Assembly (NCBI GenBank): GCA_030603665.1
Contig: JAUVXJ010000007.1
Span: 151,398 to 215,397, forward strand
Source of the DNA: Chloroflexota bacterium
Lineage (GTDB): Bacteria; Chloroflexota; Anaerolineae; UBA7937; B3-Chlor
Length of the DNA stretch: 64,000 nucleotides
Direction of reading: 5' to 3'
The notes under the pieces were generated by a model. That model was given only the letters and a program-made list of their open reading frames with translations. It had not been told where the DNA came from and searched no databases. The first letter of the stretch is position 1. Every line of letters begins with the position of its first letter. Both the position numbers and the translations under genes were made by a program. Shown in pieces: positions 44,684 to 52,983 of this stretch.

Positions 44684-44923
44684 TCAAGGCGGGTCTGGCC
44701 GGAAGAATGAAAGCCGTCGCTTGCAGGTGTCTCCATTAGGAGACGCAGTCGTGAGTATCCACGCAACGGATGCCGAAACCGCCCACGCGACCCAGACAGC
44801 AGATGAGCGCCCCCGGCCAGCCTCTGCGCCTGTCTCTTGAGCTATGAGGGCTAGCTCTTCTGCGTTGGGTTTGACTATCTGTGCGAAGAAGACCAACAGA
44901 CTATCTTTAGCTCTCGTCTTCAT
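44684..44923 (-). CDS. Small protein with NAEELALIAQE motif and a membrane helix
   Basis: A 79-aa protein: KPNAEELALIAQETGAEA (residues about 18-35), then one hydrophobic helix (VWVAWAVSASVAWILTTA). The start ATGA overlaps the stop of the gene at 44920-45435. The same motif recurs in a 30-aa frame at 48558-48650 and in a broken frame at 45508-45555. Confidence 0.5.
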   Translation of the reverse strand: MKTRAKDSLLVFFAQIVKPNAEELALIAQETGAEAGRGRSSAVWVAWAVSASVAWILTTASPNGDTCKRRLSFFRPDPP

Positions 44924-45435
44924 TCGTCACTGACTGTCTTCAACTCCTCCTCCTCCAGTAGTTCTTGGCAGCGGTCAAGTACGAGAGATGCTCTGCCCGT
45001 CAGTTCGTCGAAGAAACCTAGCCACTCAGACTCTGTCGTATCTCTGCTGGGATAGATACTTCCAATCGATTCGTATAGGTTCCGTAGGCGCTTGCCGAGC
45101 TCCTCGTCACCGACGGCAAGCATGGAAGCCCTTGCTGAACTGAATTCCCGAGACGCTTCCCCCCAAGTCCTGACTATCATATCCCCGTCAGCCATGCCAT
45201 CCATGTAGCCGCTGCGTACGACATCCTCAGCTTCGAGAAGATGAAAGACGTGGCTCTGCACGGCGTCAAGCTTCTCTTCCAACCGTTGGTGTTTGTGAAG
45301 GGCTGCTCTCTCCTTCCTTTCTCGTTTCCACATTGCCTCTAGGCGGCGGAGCTCGAAGAAGTTGTTGAGGACAGAGGCAGCGAAAGCGGTCACTACCGCC
45401 ACAACCAGGGCTTGTGCAAGCTGTTCGGCGGTCAT
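44920..45435 (-). CDS. Membrane-anchored coiled-coil protein
   Basis: A 171-aa protein: an N-terminal helix (ALVVAVVTAFAASVLNNFFE) then a charged region (LRRLEAMWKRERKERAALHK) and further helices. This layout (one membrane helix, cytosolic helical domain) is common for small accessory or defence-linked proteins, but no family is recognised. GGGAGGAG precedes the ATG at 45435; a broken NAEEL frame sits directly upstream in the same frame. Confidence 0.55.
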   Translation of the reverse strand: MTAEQLAQALVVAVVTAFAASVLNNFFELRRLEAMWKRERKERAALHKHQRLEEKLDAVQSHVFHLLEAEDVVRSGYMDGMADGDMIVRTWGEASREFSSARASMLAVGDEELGKRLRNLYESIGSIYPSRDTTESEWLGFFDELTGRASLVLDRCQELLEEEELKTVSDE

Positions 45436-45507
45436 GATGATCTCCTCCCGGAAGAAGTGGCGCCAAAGAGGATAGCGGACTCCCGCTCGTATGACCTCAG
45501 CATGTAT

Positions 45508-45555
45508 CTATTGGCTTACGAGAGCAAGTTCTTCGGCGTTGGATTCGAGTGTCAT
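45508..45555 (-). pseudogene. Broken NAEELAL micro-ORF
   Basis: ATG 45555 encodes MTLESNAEELALVSQ and then TAG; the same frame continues IHAEVIRAGVRYPL, matching the end of the 30-aa frame at 48.6 kb. A single nonsense change separates it from an intact copy that would run into the next gene. Confidence 0.45.
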
Positions 45556-45766
45556 GGTTTACATCGCCGTGCGCAAGAGGTGGATCAACTGCAAACGACA
45601 GTAGACTAGTCACCGTAGAGGAAACTCTGCACCTGCTCGACAGCCACACAGCCTCTCCCCTCCTCCTCCGGTATGAAGACCACGTCATCGCGGGAACAGT
45701 AGTAGAGACGATTCCAGCGCTCAGTAGCCGTCTTCCACCAGCAGTACTTGATGAGTGTTGGCAGCC

Positions 45767-46339
45767 TCACTGTTGTGCCTTGACATAGTCAGTCAGCAGT
45801 CGGAGGCCGCTGTTGACTGAGGCTGAGCCTTCGGCCAAGAACTCGTAGCCCGAGGGGTTGCCATCGGCGAGCATTGCACCTGCCGTGAGTAGATCGTCAA
45901 GCCCGACTCCCAGTAGCTCCTTGCCATCTCGCAAGCGCGGATCGGTTGGTTCCTGACAGTTGTCAAGCTTCGTGAGAACTTCAAACGCCATACTAGCCAG
46001 AAGCTGGCCAGTCGCTGGATCACCGGTGGACAGAACTTCTAGAGCGAGATTGTTGACTTCGTTGATGCCACGTACGACAGCCCGGCTGCAATCTAGAAAC
46101 TCAGCGTCTCTGACGGGTATGGTCCGCTTTGTGGGGTACTCCGGTGAAAGAGTTGGCGATGGGATTGGCGTAGAAGTAGAGGCCGCGTCGGCGCCCTGGC
46201 CGAACGGTTCGACATTCGGCAAGAATCCCCGGAGCATGTCTCCAGTCCAGTAACCTAGACCGATGACGATCAAGCATCCGAAGACGCTGACGACGGCGAC
46301 CGATAGAACCACCACAATGATCGACTGGTTCCTTGACAT
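45767..46339 (-). CDS. Membrane-anchored exported hypothetical protein
   Basis: A 190-aa protein: one N-terminal membrane helix (IIVVVLSVAVVSVFGCLIVI) with an internal Cys that could act as a lipobox, a Ser/Pro/Thr linker (about 52-68) and a helical domain with two Cys (FLDCSRAVVRGINEVNNLAL, DNCQEPTDPRLRDG). No known family. Confidence 0.5.
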   Translation of the reverse strand: MSRNQSIIVVVLSVAVVSVFGCLIVIGLGYWTGDMLRGFLPNVEPFGQGADAASTSTPIPSPTLSPEYPTKRTIPVRDAEFLDCSRAVVRGINEVNNLALEVLSTGDPATGQLLASMAFEVLTKLDNCQEPTDPRLRDGKELLGVGLDDLLTAGAMLADGNPSGYEFLAEGSASVNSGLRLLTDYVKAQQ

Positions 46340-46529
46340 GCAATCCTTCCATGCTAGACGACTAGGGGCAGCACGTGCTAGAGGATCGCGGCCAGATTGC
46401 TTTCCTCTCTGTTGATTGCTGAGTAGCCGCTATTCCAGTTCAGATACTCTCTGATGTTCATGATCGCGCACTCGTGTTCGGGAGTATGTAGGTAGTGTGC
46501 GGCCTACTGGCTAGAGCTTCCTCGCTTTG

Positions 46530-47276
46530 TCACTTGTTGAATGTCTTGCATTTCTCATAGAAGTCATCCAGGTCTTCATTGCCCATGTCTGATAGCACCT
46601 CTTCCCATGTATGGAAGTGGATTTGCAGGTGGTCGAGAACGTCTCTCCACACCCTGGCAAACTGTTCAACTGCGCTGCCCGGATTACCCGTCTTGAGAAA
46701 GCTGCGTACCCTCCGGGCGATTTGCTTCTCGACGTGGTCCGGCGTGTATAGATCGGGGTCAATACGATGCTTGTCATCGACATGCAGGACAGTGAGATAT
46801 GCGTCATAATCGCCCGCCGGTTTCGCGTCCAGTATCGAGTTGATCAGGCACCCTGCCGTGCGGGACACCTGGTCGTACCGGGGTGCATTTGTCACACCGG
46901 GTGCGATCGGAGCGAAGAGCTTTGCCTCGAACACGGCGACATAGCTCATGTCAGAGTCCAGCACTATGCCCGACTTCGTGTCTTTGATCGTGAAATCGCC
47001 TACGATACCGTCAACACGTGTGTTCGATTCGGCCAGCTTGTCCGCTCTGAACCGGGCTTTGAACGGCGTGTACAATTGACCCTCTGAATAGGCTCTGCCA
47101 CCTTCTGGGAAGGGCAAGAACTCAAATCCAGACCCTCCCGATCCGGTGAGCCATTCACTGAGGACCAATCTCAGCAGCCAGCCTTCGTTGAAGATATCCG
47201 TCTCCGGAAAGAGGCACTCGGGTTTCCCCGGATTGATGAGGCCCGCTTCATAGACGCCCAACAGTTCCTTCAACAT
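46530..47276 (-). CDS. PD-(D/E)XK-like nuclease-fold protein
   Basis: A 248-aa protein from ATG 47276. TRVDGIVGDFTIKD and SYVAVFEAKLFAPIAPGVTN give the D ... E-x-K core of the PD-(D/E)XK fold, and RYDQVSRTAGCLI fits the following helix. Related proteins with this layout are often annotated as hypothetical or restriction-like. No partner methyltransferase is adjacent. Possibly a stand-alone defence nuclease. Confidence 0.6.
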   Translation of the reverse strand: MLKELLGVYEAGLINPGKPECLFPETDIFNEGWLLRLVLSEWLTGSGGSGFEFLPFPEGGRAYSEGQLYTPFKARFRADKLAESNTRVDGIVGDFTIKDTKSGIVLDSDMSYVAVFEAKLFAPIAPGVTNAPRYDQVSRTAGCLINSILDAKPAGDYDAYLTVLHVDDKHRIDPDLYTPDHVEKQIARRVRSFLKTGNPGSAVEQFARVWRDVLDHLQIHFHTWEEVLSDMGNEDLDDFYEKCKTFNK

Positions 47277-47573
47277 CGTGCAAGCCCTCCAATCACTCCT
47301 CCACATCCCTAGTCAGCCTGTCTATCTCCTGCGACGCGCGTCCGTTCGAGGCAACTCTCTGTGAGATGCTCACGATTGCTCCAGTAACCAGCGTAGGACG
47401 GCATAGAGCACTACGACAACAACTACGAGGCCAGCCCCGCACGCCAGGCATGCTAGTAGGTCAGGCCAGCCTACCGGGTCCAAACCAGGCACTCTCAGCG
47501 TCTCCTGTTATCCTCGCTTGCCCTGAGTCACTCGTTCCGATGACTGGCACTGCTAGTCCGTTACAGATCCAAC

Positions 47574-48056
47574 TCACTTCACCAGCTTGGCTGTGTTCGT
47601 GTCGAAGATGGAAGGCTTGCTCTGGTGTCTCCTTCCAATCTCGTCATCATAGTATCCAATGAGTGACACCCGATCAGGGAAGCCCATAGACTCCAACTCT
47701 GTGGCGAGTTTCTGTGCGGGTGTCCGTACCATGCACCGCTTTTCTGGCATGAGTTCATACGGAAAGGTAACGTAGCCCAGGGGCCTTGGGATCGCCCATC
47801 TGTCCCCGTCTGGAAGAATGAAGCCTACCATGCTGAGAGTAACTGCTTTGTGGCCTCGATTGCGGGCCTCGATGAAGATACTTTGGTCGCTCCAAAGACC
47901 GAGCGGGATTTGAACAGTTCCCTCAGAGACCTCGACCCTTATGTTGGGCCTTTTCGCTTTCCACTCACGTACTAGAATGATTGTTGAGAGAACCGCCCCA
48001 TACAGGGCGACCATGGCTGTGAGGATGTCAGCCCAAGTGATGTCGCCTAGCCTCAT
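47574..48056 (-). CDS. Hypothetical membrane protein
   Basis: A 160-aa protein with an N-terminal helix (ILTAMVALYGAVLSTIILVR) and a beta-rich cytoplasmic domain (KAKRPNIRVEVSEGTVQIPL, FIEARNRGHKAVTLSMVGFI). Single-helix proteins with this beta domain are widespread in accessory regions; no function is known to me. The upstream 78 bases to 48135 contain no gene. Confidence 0.5.
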   Translation of the reverse strand: MRLGDITWADILTAMVALYGAVLSTIILVREWKAKRPNIRVEVSEGTVQIPLGLWSDQSIFIEARNRGHKAVTLSMVGFILPDGDRWAIPRPLGYVTFPYELMPEKRCMVRTPAQKLATELESMGFPDRVSLIGYYDDEIGRRHQSKPSIFDTNTAKLVK

Positions 48057-48134
48057 TCCTCACCTCTGAGCCACTCCTCCACATCCCTGATCAGCCTGTC
48101 CTTCTTTTCCCTGTCCTGGCGGTCTCCATACATC

Positions 48135-48533
48135 TCACAGGTACCGCCGATTGAATCTCTGTGCGTCATCGGACGACGGCAGACTACCCATCTCTATCAT
48201 CAGGATTTCTTTGCGGTCTACGAGTCTGTTATGCTCGATAGCTAAGGCCCTCAGTTTGTCGCTCAACGCCCTTCGTGTTTCCACAAGCTCTTGAAATTCC
48301 TGGTGGTCGGCCAACTCTAGAGTCAATGCTGCATCCCGTAGCTTCTGGTTTGAATACAGTGGCTTCCCCGTCTCGTCTTTGGCGGTACCAATGTCTATCA
48401 CAATCTCAGCGCGCATAACCATGATTCTATCCCGTATCTTGGTTTGCTCATTTTGAATTTCGTCCATTTCCCCATTTATCTGTGCTACTCGGTCCACTAT
48501 TTCCAGTAACTCTTTCTTGACATCCTCGGTCAT
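48135..48533 (-). CDS. Hypothetical coiled-coil protein
   Basis: A 132-aa protein with long heptad-like helices (KELLEIVDRVAQINGEMDEI, EFQELVETRRALSDKLRALA). AGGAAAGG precedes the ATG at 48533. It follows the 30-aa NAEEL micro-ORF by 24 bases. No family recognised. Confidence 0.5.
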   Translation of the reverse strand: MTEDVKKELLEIVDRVAQINGEMDEIQNEQTKIRDRIMVMRAEIVIDIGTAKDETGKPLYSNQKLRDAALTLELADHQEFQELVETRRALSDKLRALAIEHNRLVDRKEILMIEMGSLPSSDDAQRFNRRYL

Positions 48534-48557
48534 CCTTTCCTCCGAAGTCTGATTGTG

Positions 48558-48650
48558 TCAGAATCGATACCGCACAGGCCCTCGTATGACCTCAGCGCCT
48601 ATCTCTTGAGCAATTAGGGCTAGTTCCTCAGCGTTGCTGACGATTGCCAT
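48558..48650 (-). CDS. 30-aa NAEELALIAQE micro-protein
   Basis: ATG 48650 encodes MAIVSNAEELALIAQEIGAE followed by VIRGPVRYRF and TGA. Near-identical residues occur at 44684-44923 and, with a stop, at 45508-45555, so the peptide rather than just the DNA seems conserved. It begins 9 bases after the thermonuclease stop. A GAGGAG is 10-12 bases upstream. Confidence 0.5.
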   Translation of the reverse strand: MAIVSNAEELALIAQEIGAEVIRGPVRYRF

Positions 48651-48658
48651 TATCTCGC

Positions 48659-49309
48659 TCACTCCTCAGTACATGCGCTCCAAAGACCTGCCCCACTCTC
48701 CTGGGCATAGAACTCGAATACCGTGAGAACCTGTTGAAACATCACGTTGTCACCATACGACTGTGCCTTGGCGTAACCGAGCCTCACCAATTCAGCGTTG
48801 ACAAAACGTCCATCTGCGATCACGTAACGTAGCAGTCTGTCGTAGCGGCCTCTGTCCTCCACGTCCGATATCAGAACTACCGTCTTGCCCTCTACTAGTT
48901 GTCGATTCATCTCGGTGGCCTCTGTACCGTAGCACTCATCGACTTCGGGAGTATCGATGCCAATGTACCGCACTGTCTCGCCGCTGTCGATGACAATCGT
49001 ATCTCCGTCGACCACGCTCGTGACATAAGCACAAGTGCACTCAATCGATGCTCCACTCGGCACAGTTGGCGATGCAATGACTGTGACCGTAGGCAGTGCA
49101 GTCGAGGTGGCACTGGGGCAAGTGACAGTCGACTCAGCCACACATGCAGTACTGGTGCTTGTCTCAGGAGCGTGTGAAGGGGGCTGCCCCCGTTCCTCCA
49201 ACGTCAGCGAGGTGGACCATCTACCAAAGGCAAATCCCAGGGGACACGTCATGGTCATACAGACGCAGATCCCGATGGTGAGGCCCAGTAGCGCCAGTGG
49301 AGTCTTCAC
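48659..49309 (-). CDS. Exported thermonuclease-family nuclease (SNase-like)
   Basis: A 216-aa protein starting with GTG 49309 (GTGA overlap with the upstream stop). A signal/anchor helix (residues 1-28), a Thr/Ser/Pro linker (about 45-85), then an SNase-like domain: [46 protein letters not shown] and [13 protein letters not shown]. These secreted nucleases degrade DNA or RNA outside the cell using Ca2+; the acidic and Arg residues of the active site appear present. Confidence 0.85.
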   Translation of the reverse strand: MKTPLALLGLTIGICVCMTMTCPLGFAFGRWSTSLTLEERGQPPSHAPETSTSTACVAESTVTCPSATSTALPTVTVIASPTVPSGASIECTCAYVTSVVDGDTIVIDSGETVRYIGIDTPEVDECYGTEATEMNRQLVEGKTVVLISDVEDRGRYDRLLRYVIADGRFVNAELVRLGYAKAQSYGDNVMFQQVLTVFEFYAQESGAGLWSACTEE

Positions 49310-50031
49310 CGTCCACAGTCGGCGCAGTCAACGCAGGCGTTGGCAGGATTCCGCAGTATGATCTGTGGAGCTTGGTTGGGAGCGTAGTACTCTATCAGGC
49401 CATAAAAACAGGAGAAGCGATTTCGGAACACGCTCTCTGGTGGGCTGCCAAAGTGGTCCATGAACGCTTGACGATTCTCGCCCCAGACGACTGCTGTGAA
49501 ATAGCCCTCGTAGGGGTCGTGGGAGTTGAGGAACGTGGGCTGACCACCACAGCTTGAGCAGTAATATGTCCTGACGATAGTGCAGCACACACATTCGTAA
49601 TCGCCAATGTGCTCGCCTGCTTGAGCACACGGTACGTGGCTCGGAGTCGTTGTGGGGGTCTTCGTGGCAGTGGGCGCAGCCGTGGCCGTAGCGGTGTGCG
49701 TAGGGCTATGTGTAGGTGTGGGTGTTTGCGTAGGCGAAGGTGTCCAAGTGTTCGTGGGTGGAGTGGTTGGTGTATGGGTGAGTGTTGGGGTGCCTGTGGC
49801 TGTCGACGTGGGAGCAAGAGTTGGTGTATGGGTGAGTGTTGGGGTGCCTGTGGCTGTCGACGTGGCAGTGGGGGGTGTCACGCCAGGTGGCGGGAGTGGT
49901 GGTGGTGACGGTGGTTGAACAATCTGCCACAAGATAGCCGCTGACAGACAGCAGCCCAAGCAGAGGCACGCCAGCACAAGCCCCAGTGCCGCCCCTGCTA
50001 TTCCTATGACGATCCAGTGGTTTCTGGTCAT
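49306..50031 (-). CDS. Exported Cys-rich protein with Thr/Pro stalk
   Basis: A 241-aa protein from ATG 50031 (GGAGGGGG upstream). An N-terminal helix with several Cys ([19 protein letters not shown]), a long T/P stalk (about 40-130) with an imperfect 22-residue duplication ([14 protein letters not shown] twice), and a compact Cys-rich C-terminal domain ([26 protein letters not shown]). It is the first gene before the thermonuclease and overlaps it; expressed from leader copy 3. Function unknown. Confidence 0.6.
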   Translation of the reverse strand: MTRNHWIVIGIAGAALGLVLACLCLGCCLSAAILWQIVQPPSPPPLPPPGVTPPTATSTATGTPTLTHTPTLAPTSTATGTPTLTHTPTTPPTNTWTPSPTQTPTPTHSPTHTATATAAPTATKTPTTTPSHVPCAQAGEHIGDYECVCCTIVRTYYCSSCGGQPTFLNSHDPYEGYFTAVVWGENRQAFMDHFGSPPESVFRNRFSCFYGLIEYYAPNQAPQIILRNPANACVDCADCGR

Positions 50032-50150
50032 CTTCCCCCTCCTTCCATGTTGAGACCGTATGCGCAACGAGACTGTGGCAGACTGTCTTCACGGCGAAAG
50101 CGACAGCAGGTTCGGGCGAGTCGCTGAAGTAGGGGAATCGAAGTTGGTTG

Positions 50151-50179
50151 ATTGTATCACAGATGGGGAGACAGCACAA
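50151..50179 (-). promoter_or_regulatory. Cassette promoter, leader copy 3
   Basis: Minus strand TTGTGC, 17 bases, TACAAT, then sequence related to copies 1 and 2 (CTGTCTCCCCATCTGTGATA, CAACTTCGATTCCCCTACTT). It lies about 120 bases before the stalk-protein ATG. Confidence 0.6.
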
Positions 50180-50198
50180 CACAGGTTCTTGAAAGCAG

Positions 50199-50266
50199 GA
50201 GGCCCCGCCTAGGAGGAAGATGTACCAGAAGGTTTAGTCGACCTTTGTATCTTCGAGCGGGGCCTC
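50199..50266. repeat. Intercassette hairpin 2
   Basis: Perfect 10-bp arms GAGGCCCCGC (50199-50208) and GCGGGGCCTC (50257-50266) enclose further inverted segments GAAGAT/ATCTTC and AAGGT/ACCTT. It lies between two promoters on the minus strand, so it would be in the leader of the longer transcript. The internal GATGTACCAGA is shared with hairpin 5 at 63.65 kb. Confidence 0.7.
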
Positions 50267-50272
50267 AAAGGG

Positions 50273-50302
50273 ATTGTAGCATGGACAACCCGTCGTCGGC
50301 AA
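50273..50302 (-). promoter_or_regulatory. Upstream promoter before hairpin 2
   Basis: Minus strand TTGCCG, 18 bases, TACAAT. The flanking bases resemble the promoter at 52725-52753 (both have GGTTGTC-AT-CTACAAT). Confidence 0.5.
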
Positions 50303-50359
50303 TCTGCGTGCACAGACCACGCCCCGGTCTGTTGTGCTCGATTGTTCGCGCTTGACTAG

Positions 50360-50812
50360 TCACCATTGGACCACGCACTCATAGGAGTCAATCGGTGACA
50401 CTTCATCCAGGTAGCAGGTATAGGTTGTTTCTTGCCCAGGAGCGAGGCTCGTCAGTTCCGGGTAGGTAGTGTGAGTATCCACGAGATGTTGGCCAGAGTC
50501 ATAGGCGGTACAGGAGACCTGTATGCGGTTCACTGTGATGTCACCTTCGTTCTTGATAATCCCCATTGCGATGAAGTTACCGATCGAGTCCCTCTTGAAG
50601 CTCATATCGATGATGTCCAGTTCGCCTTCTCCTATGATTGGGGCTGCGGTAGGTACTGGCACCTCATCCACGGCGGGACAGGTTGGACACGGCGGGCATG
50701 GTGGGCAAGAGCCTGTCAGTGTCGTGCAAGACATGCTCAACACCCCAAACAACAGGCCCAGGAGCAGGGCACCCATCACTGGTGCCACGTTAGACTTCCT
50801 AACTCTCGTCAT
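50360..50812 (-). CDS. FxLYD-type lipoprotein
   Basis: A 150-aa protein from ATG 50812 (AAAGGAGAG upstream). LLFGVLSMSCTTLTG is a lipoprotein signal, followed by a Cys/Pro spacer and a beta-sandwich with NFIAMGIIKNEGDITVNRIQ, TAYDSGQHLVDTHTTYPELT and LAPGQETTYTCYLDE, the FxLYD domain pattern. These domains are found in bacterial surface lipoproteins of unknown role. It is co-transcribed with the AWLWLA gene 32 bases upstream. Confidence 0.8.
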   Translation of the reverse strand: MTRVRKSNVAPVMGALLLGLLFGVLSMSCTTLTGSCPPCPPCPTCPAVDEVPVPTAAPIIGEGELDIIDMSFKRDSIGNFIAMGIIKNEGDITVNRIQVSCTAYDSGQHLVDTHTTYPELTSLAPGQETTYTCYLDEVSPIDSYECVVQW

Positions 50813-50844
50813 CTCTCTCTCCTTTCTATGCGTTTCTCAACGAC

Positions 50845-51096
50845 TCAGGGACGGGGATCGGCAATCGACTCCCTCTGGAGCCGCTTGACCTCTCGCTGAA
50901 ATAGGAGGGCCGACGCTGCACGAGCGGCTTGGTGTTCCGGGTTCAACTGTAGCACCGCTTGTAGAAAGCACCACTTGTCCACAGCGTCGTCTGTCTCTGC
51001 TGCCAGCCACAACCAGGCGTGGATCACCAGGGGGCGAGGACGGGCGAGGTATTCGACTATGACCTTGGCTAGGAGAGTGCGGAACTTGTCAATCAT
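50845..51096 (-). CDS. Small AWLWLA-family (TPR-like) protein
   Basis: An 83-aa protein from ATG 51096: FRTLLAKVIVEYLARPRPLV then IHAWLWLAAETDDAVDKWCF, LQAVLQLNPEHQAARAASAL. This is the fullest member of the short family seen four times in the cargo. The W-L-W-L ... D-x-E ... V-L-x-L-x-P-x-x-x-A-A layout is a TPR-like helix pair frequent in Chloroflexota. Has its own promoter at 51123-51151. Confidence 0.65.
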   Translation of the reverse strand: MIDKFRTLLAKVIVEYLARPRPLVIHAWLWLAAETDDAVDKWCFLQAVLQLNPEHQAARAASALLFQREVKRLQRESIADPRP

Positions 51097-51122
51097 CAGC
51101 AAGTCACCAGGGCCTCGGAAGG

Positions 51123-51151
51123 AGTGTAGCATCTACTGGCATGGTTGACAA
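51123..51151 (-). promoter_or_regulatory. Promoter of the AWLWLA-FxLYD pair
   Basis: Minus strand TTGTCA, 17 bases, TACACT, 27 bases before the ATG at 51096; divergent from the promoter at 51178-51206. Confidence 0.65.
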
Positions 51152-51177
51152 CACGTCTATTGAGTTCGCTCAATATC

Positions 51178-51206
51178 TTGACACGAATCAGGAATTGTTG
51201 TACAAT
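51178..51206 (+). promoter_or_regulatory. Promoter of the exported protein at 51.26 kb
   Basis: TTGACA at 51178-51183 and TACAAT at 51201-51206 with a 17-bp spacer, 50 bases before the ATG. The -10 overlaps TTGTACAA, a small palindrome. Confidence 0.8.
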
Positions 51207-51256
51207 GTAGGATGTTAGTCGGCCTTCAACCCATATGACAGGAGGAGGGTACAGAG

Positions 51257-51811
51257 ATGAGGAGGAAGTGGTCGCTTATTGTAGTAGGCGTCTTGGTTCT
51301 GTGCGTTGTCGGCATGGTGCCTGTCTTGGCGCAAGGTCCCGGTGGGAATCCCATCTATGCCACAATCGAATACGTTGACCAAATGGTCGCAGAGCTGTAC
51401 GAGTACATTGACCAGCAGATTGCTGCGGTGTATGCGTATGTCGACGAACAGATTGGAGGTGGCGGAGGGGTTGCCCCGCCTTCTTGGGAGCTGGCTGAAG
51501 CATATGAATGGTACTGGACGTGGCCGGGCGAGGATACCGAGGTGTTTCTCCGTGCTGCCGGGCTAGGTTGTGTACTCAGTGAGAGCCCCTCAATGCCGTT
51601 TGACTTCAACCCAGGACCCGCGTGGGGCGTCGCTCACTTCCCGGACGCGGATCTTCACTTCAGTGGAAGCTGCAATCGTGTGGAACATATGGCCCGTGCC
51701 TTGTATGCAGAAGAGCTTCCTGAAAGTGACATTGAGGTCGAGATCTGGGTTGAATGGCTCGGCGAGACCAAGTACGCAACCTACACAGTTAGCCCGGTTA
51801 CAATCCCGTAA
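51257..51811 (+). CDS. Secreted hypothetical protein
   Basis: A 184-aa protein with a clear signal peptide (SLIVVGVLVLCVVGMVPVLA then Q). A short coiled-coil-like stretch follows (IEYVDQMVAELYEYIDQQIA), then a Gly linker and a beta-rich domain with two Cys (GLGCVLSESPSMPFDF, FSGSCNRVEHMARALY). AGGAGGAGG precedes the ATG. It is one of the few plus-strand genes in this half of the island. Not recognised. Confidence 0.65.
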   Translation: MRRKWSLIVVGVLVLCVVGMVPVLAQGPGGNPIYATIEYVDQMVAELYEYIDQQIAAVYAYVDEQIGGGGGVAPPSWELAEAYEWYWTWPGEDTEVFLRAAGLGCVLSESPSMPFDFNPGPAWGVAHFPDADLHFSGSCNRVEHMARALYAEELPESDIEVEIWVEWLGETKYATYTVSPVTIP

Positions 51812-51831
51812 CCGAAATGCCATCATACGAT

Positions 51832-51873
51832 GAGGCCCGCCAGCATCGGGCGCTGGCAGTCAAACGTGGCCTC
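51832..51873. repeat. Intercassette hairpin 3
   Basis: GAGGCC (51832-51837) pairs with GGCCTC (51868-51873); inside, CCAGC pairs with GCTGG. It lies 21 bases after the plus-strand gene's stop, so it could also end that transcript, although no T-run follows. Confidence 0.5.
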
Positions 51874-51909
51874 TAGGGTACTACGGCATTCCCAGTGGGC
51901 GACAGCTCT

Positions 51910-52045
51910 ACAGCAGGTTGTCCACTGGCGAGTGAAGCCTGTGCGCCCTCTCAATGTCCTCCCCTGCCAGAGCCAGGCGGGGATCACGAGGGGCGGGGGC
52001 GGCGGAGGTGGCGGATAACGACTTGGGCGAGAATGCCCCGTGGGG
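51910..52045 (-). pseudogene. AWLWLA-family remnant
   Basis: The minus strand reads GILAQVVIRHL then, after a frameshift, LVIPAWLWQG, matching LAKVIVEYLARPRPLVIHAW of the intact protein at 51.0 kb. The GGC-rich tract at 51995-52017 lies at the break. Confidence 0.45.
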
Positions 52046-52095
52046 TGTCGTCTGTTAGCAAGCTCACAGCTTAGCTAGCCGCTGCGCAGCGTGAT

Positions 52096-52620
52096 TCACA
52101 ACTCTGATTCGAATTCCAGAAACTCTGTGAGATCACGATCGCACAAAGGCTTGACGCCGAACTGACGACGGTCCAGCTTGACCATCTCGTCATGGAGTTG
52201 CTTGAGATTCTCCCAAGTGCCTTCTTCCTTTTCCGCCACTGAGACAATGCGCCCTTCACCACGCTCGTAGTAGCGGTGAAACCAGTAGTACCACAGAGCC
52301 CATGCCATCTTCAGGTCGAGTACACCCTCCCGTCGTAGCAGACCTAGCAGCTCAAAGTGGTCCAAGACAGTATCCAGGTTCTGCCATAGCCTATCGCGCC
52401 CGTAGTCCTCGCCATGCAGAAGTTCTTTCGCTGCCTTCCGACGGATGGCTTTGAATGAATCGCTGTTGAATCTCTCGTCCAGTCTGAGAGCAATGTCAGT
52501 ACGCTGCCCAAGCCGGAATTGTCTCCACGCAAAGTAGATCGTGGCGATAGCAACCACGACTCCTACGGTGGCAACCACGACTCCCAGGAAAGCGGCAATG
52601 GTAGTAGCGTCAAGTTGCAT
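52096..52620 (-). CDS. Membrane-anchored helical protein (DUF4760-like)
   Basis: A 174-aa protein: one N-terminal membrane helix (FLGVVVATVGVVVAIATIYF), then a helical domain with DERFNSDSFKAIRRKAAKEL, LDTVLDHFELLGLLRREGVL and WALWYYWFHRYYE, the pattern of DUF4760-type proteins often seen in phage-defence or accessory islands. GAAGAGGTGAG is upstream of the ATG at 52620. Driven by the promoter at 52725-52753. Confidence 0.65.
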   Translation of the reverse strand: MQLDATTIAAFLGVVVATVGVVVAIATIYFAWRQFRLGQRTDIALRLDERFNSDSFKAIRRKAAKELLHGEDYGRDRLWQNLDTVLDHFELLGLLRREGVLDLKMAWALWYYWFHRYYERGEGRIVSVAEKEEGTWENLKQLHDEMVKLDRRQFGVKPLCDRDLTEFLEFESEL

Positions 52621-52662
52621 CGACTCACCTCTTCAGCGCCCTTCGGTCCACAGGCTCACAAT

Positions 52663-52717
52663 AGGCCCCGGATCGAAACCAAATGATCTAGACTCGCCCG
52701 TCTCCACAGCGGAGCCT
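52663..52717. repeat. Intercassette hairpin 4
   Basis: AGGCCCCG (52663-52670) pairs with CGGAGCCT (52710-52717) with one mismatch. Like hairpin 2, it is just downstream of a TACAAT promoter and upstream of a minus-strand gene start. Confidence 0.45.
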
Positions 52718-52722
52718 CAACG

Positions 52723-52920
52723 CTATTGTAGTATCGACAACCTCGATCCGCAATCCACGTCGTGTAGGCCTGTCAGTTCTGTCGCTGACGCCAATAGCGG
52801 CAGCCCTGAAGGAGCTGCTTGGTGTTCTGAGTGCATCTCCAGCACTCCTTCCAGGCGGCGGCGCTTCTCTTCGATGTCGTCTGCTTCCCCCGCCAGCCAG
52901 AGCCAGGCGTGGATCACGAG
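52723..52920 (-). pseudogene. AWLWLA-family fragment
   Basis: The frame reads LVIHAWLWLAGEADDIEEKR then RRLEGVLEMHSEHQAA, clearly the same family as 50845-51096, but lacks the N-terminal helix and a proper start. It overlaps the promoter of the next gene. Confidence 0.5.
52725..52753 (-). promoter_or_regulatory. Promoter of the DUF4760-like gene
   Basis: Minus strand TTGCGG, 17 bases, TACAAT, with flanks resembling the promoter at 50273-50302. Confidence 0.5.
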
Positions 52921-52983
52921 GGGTGGGAGCGGGATGACCCACGCGCCACGGGCTCAACGCGCCGCGTCTGCTCCTATCAACGG

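Noticed and set aside
49650..49910. Plus-strand frames rich in Val/Gly opposite the Thr/Pro stalk
   Set aside because: They arise from the repetitive T/P-coding sequence on the minus strand.
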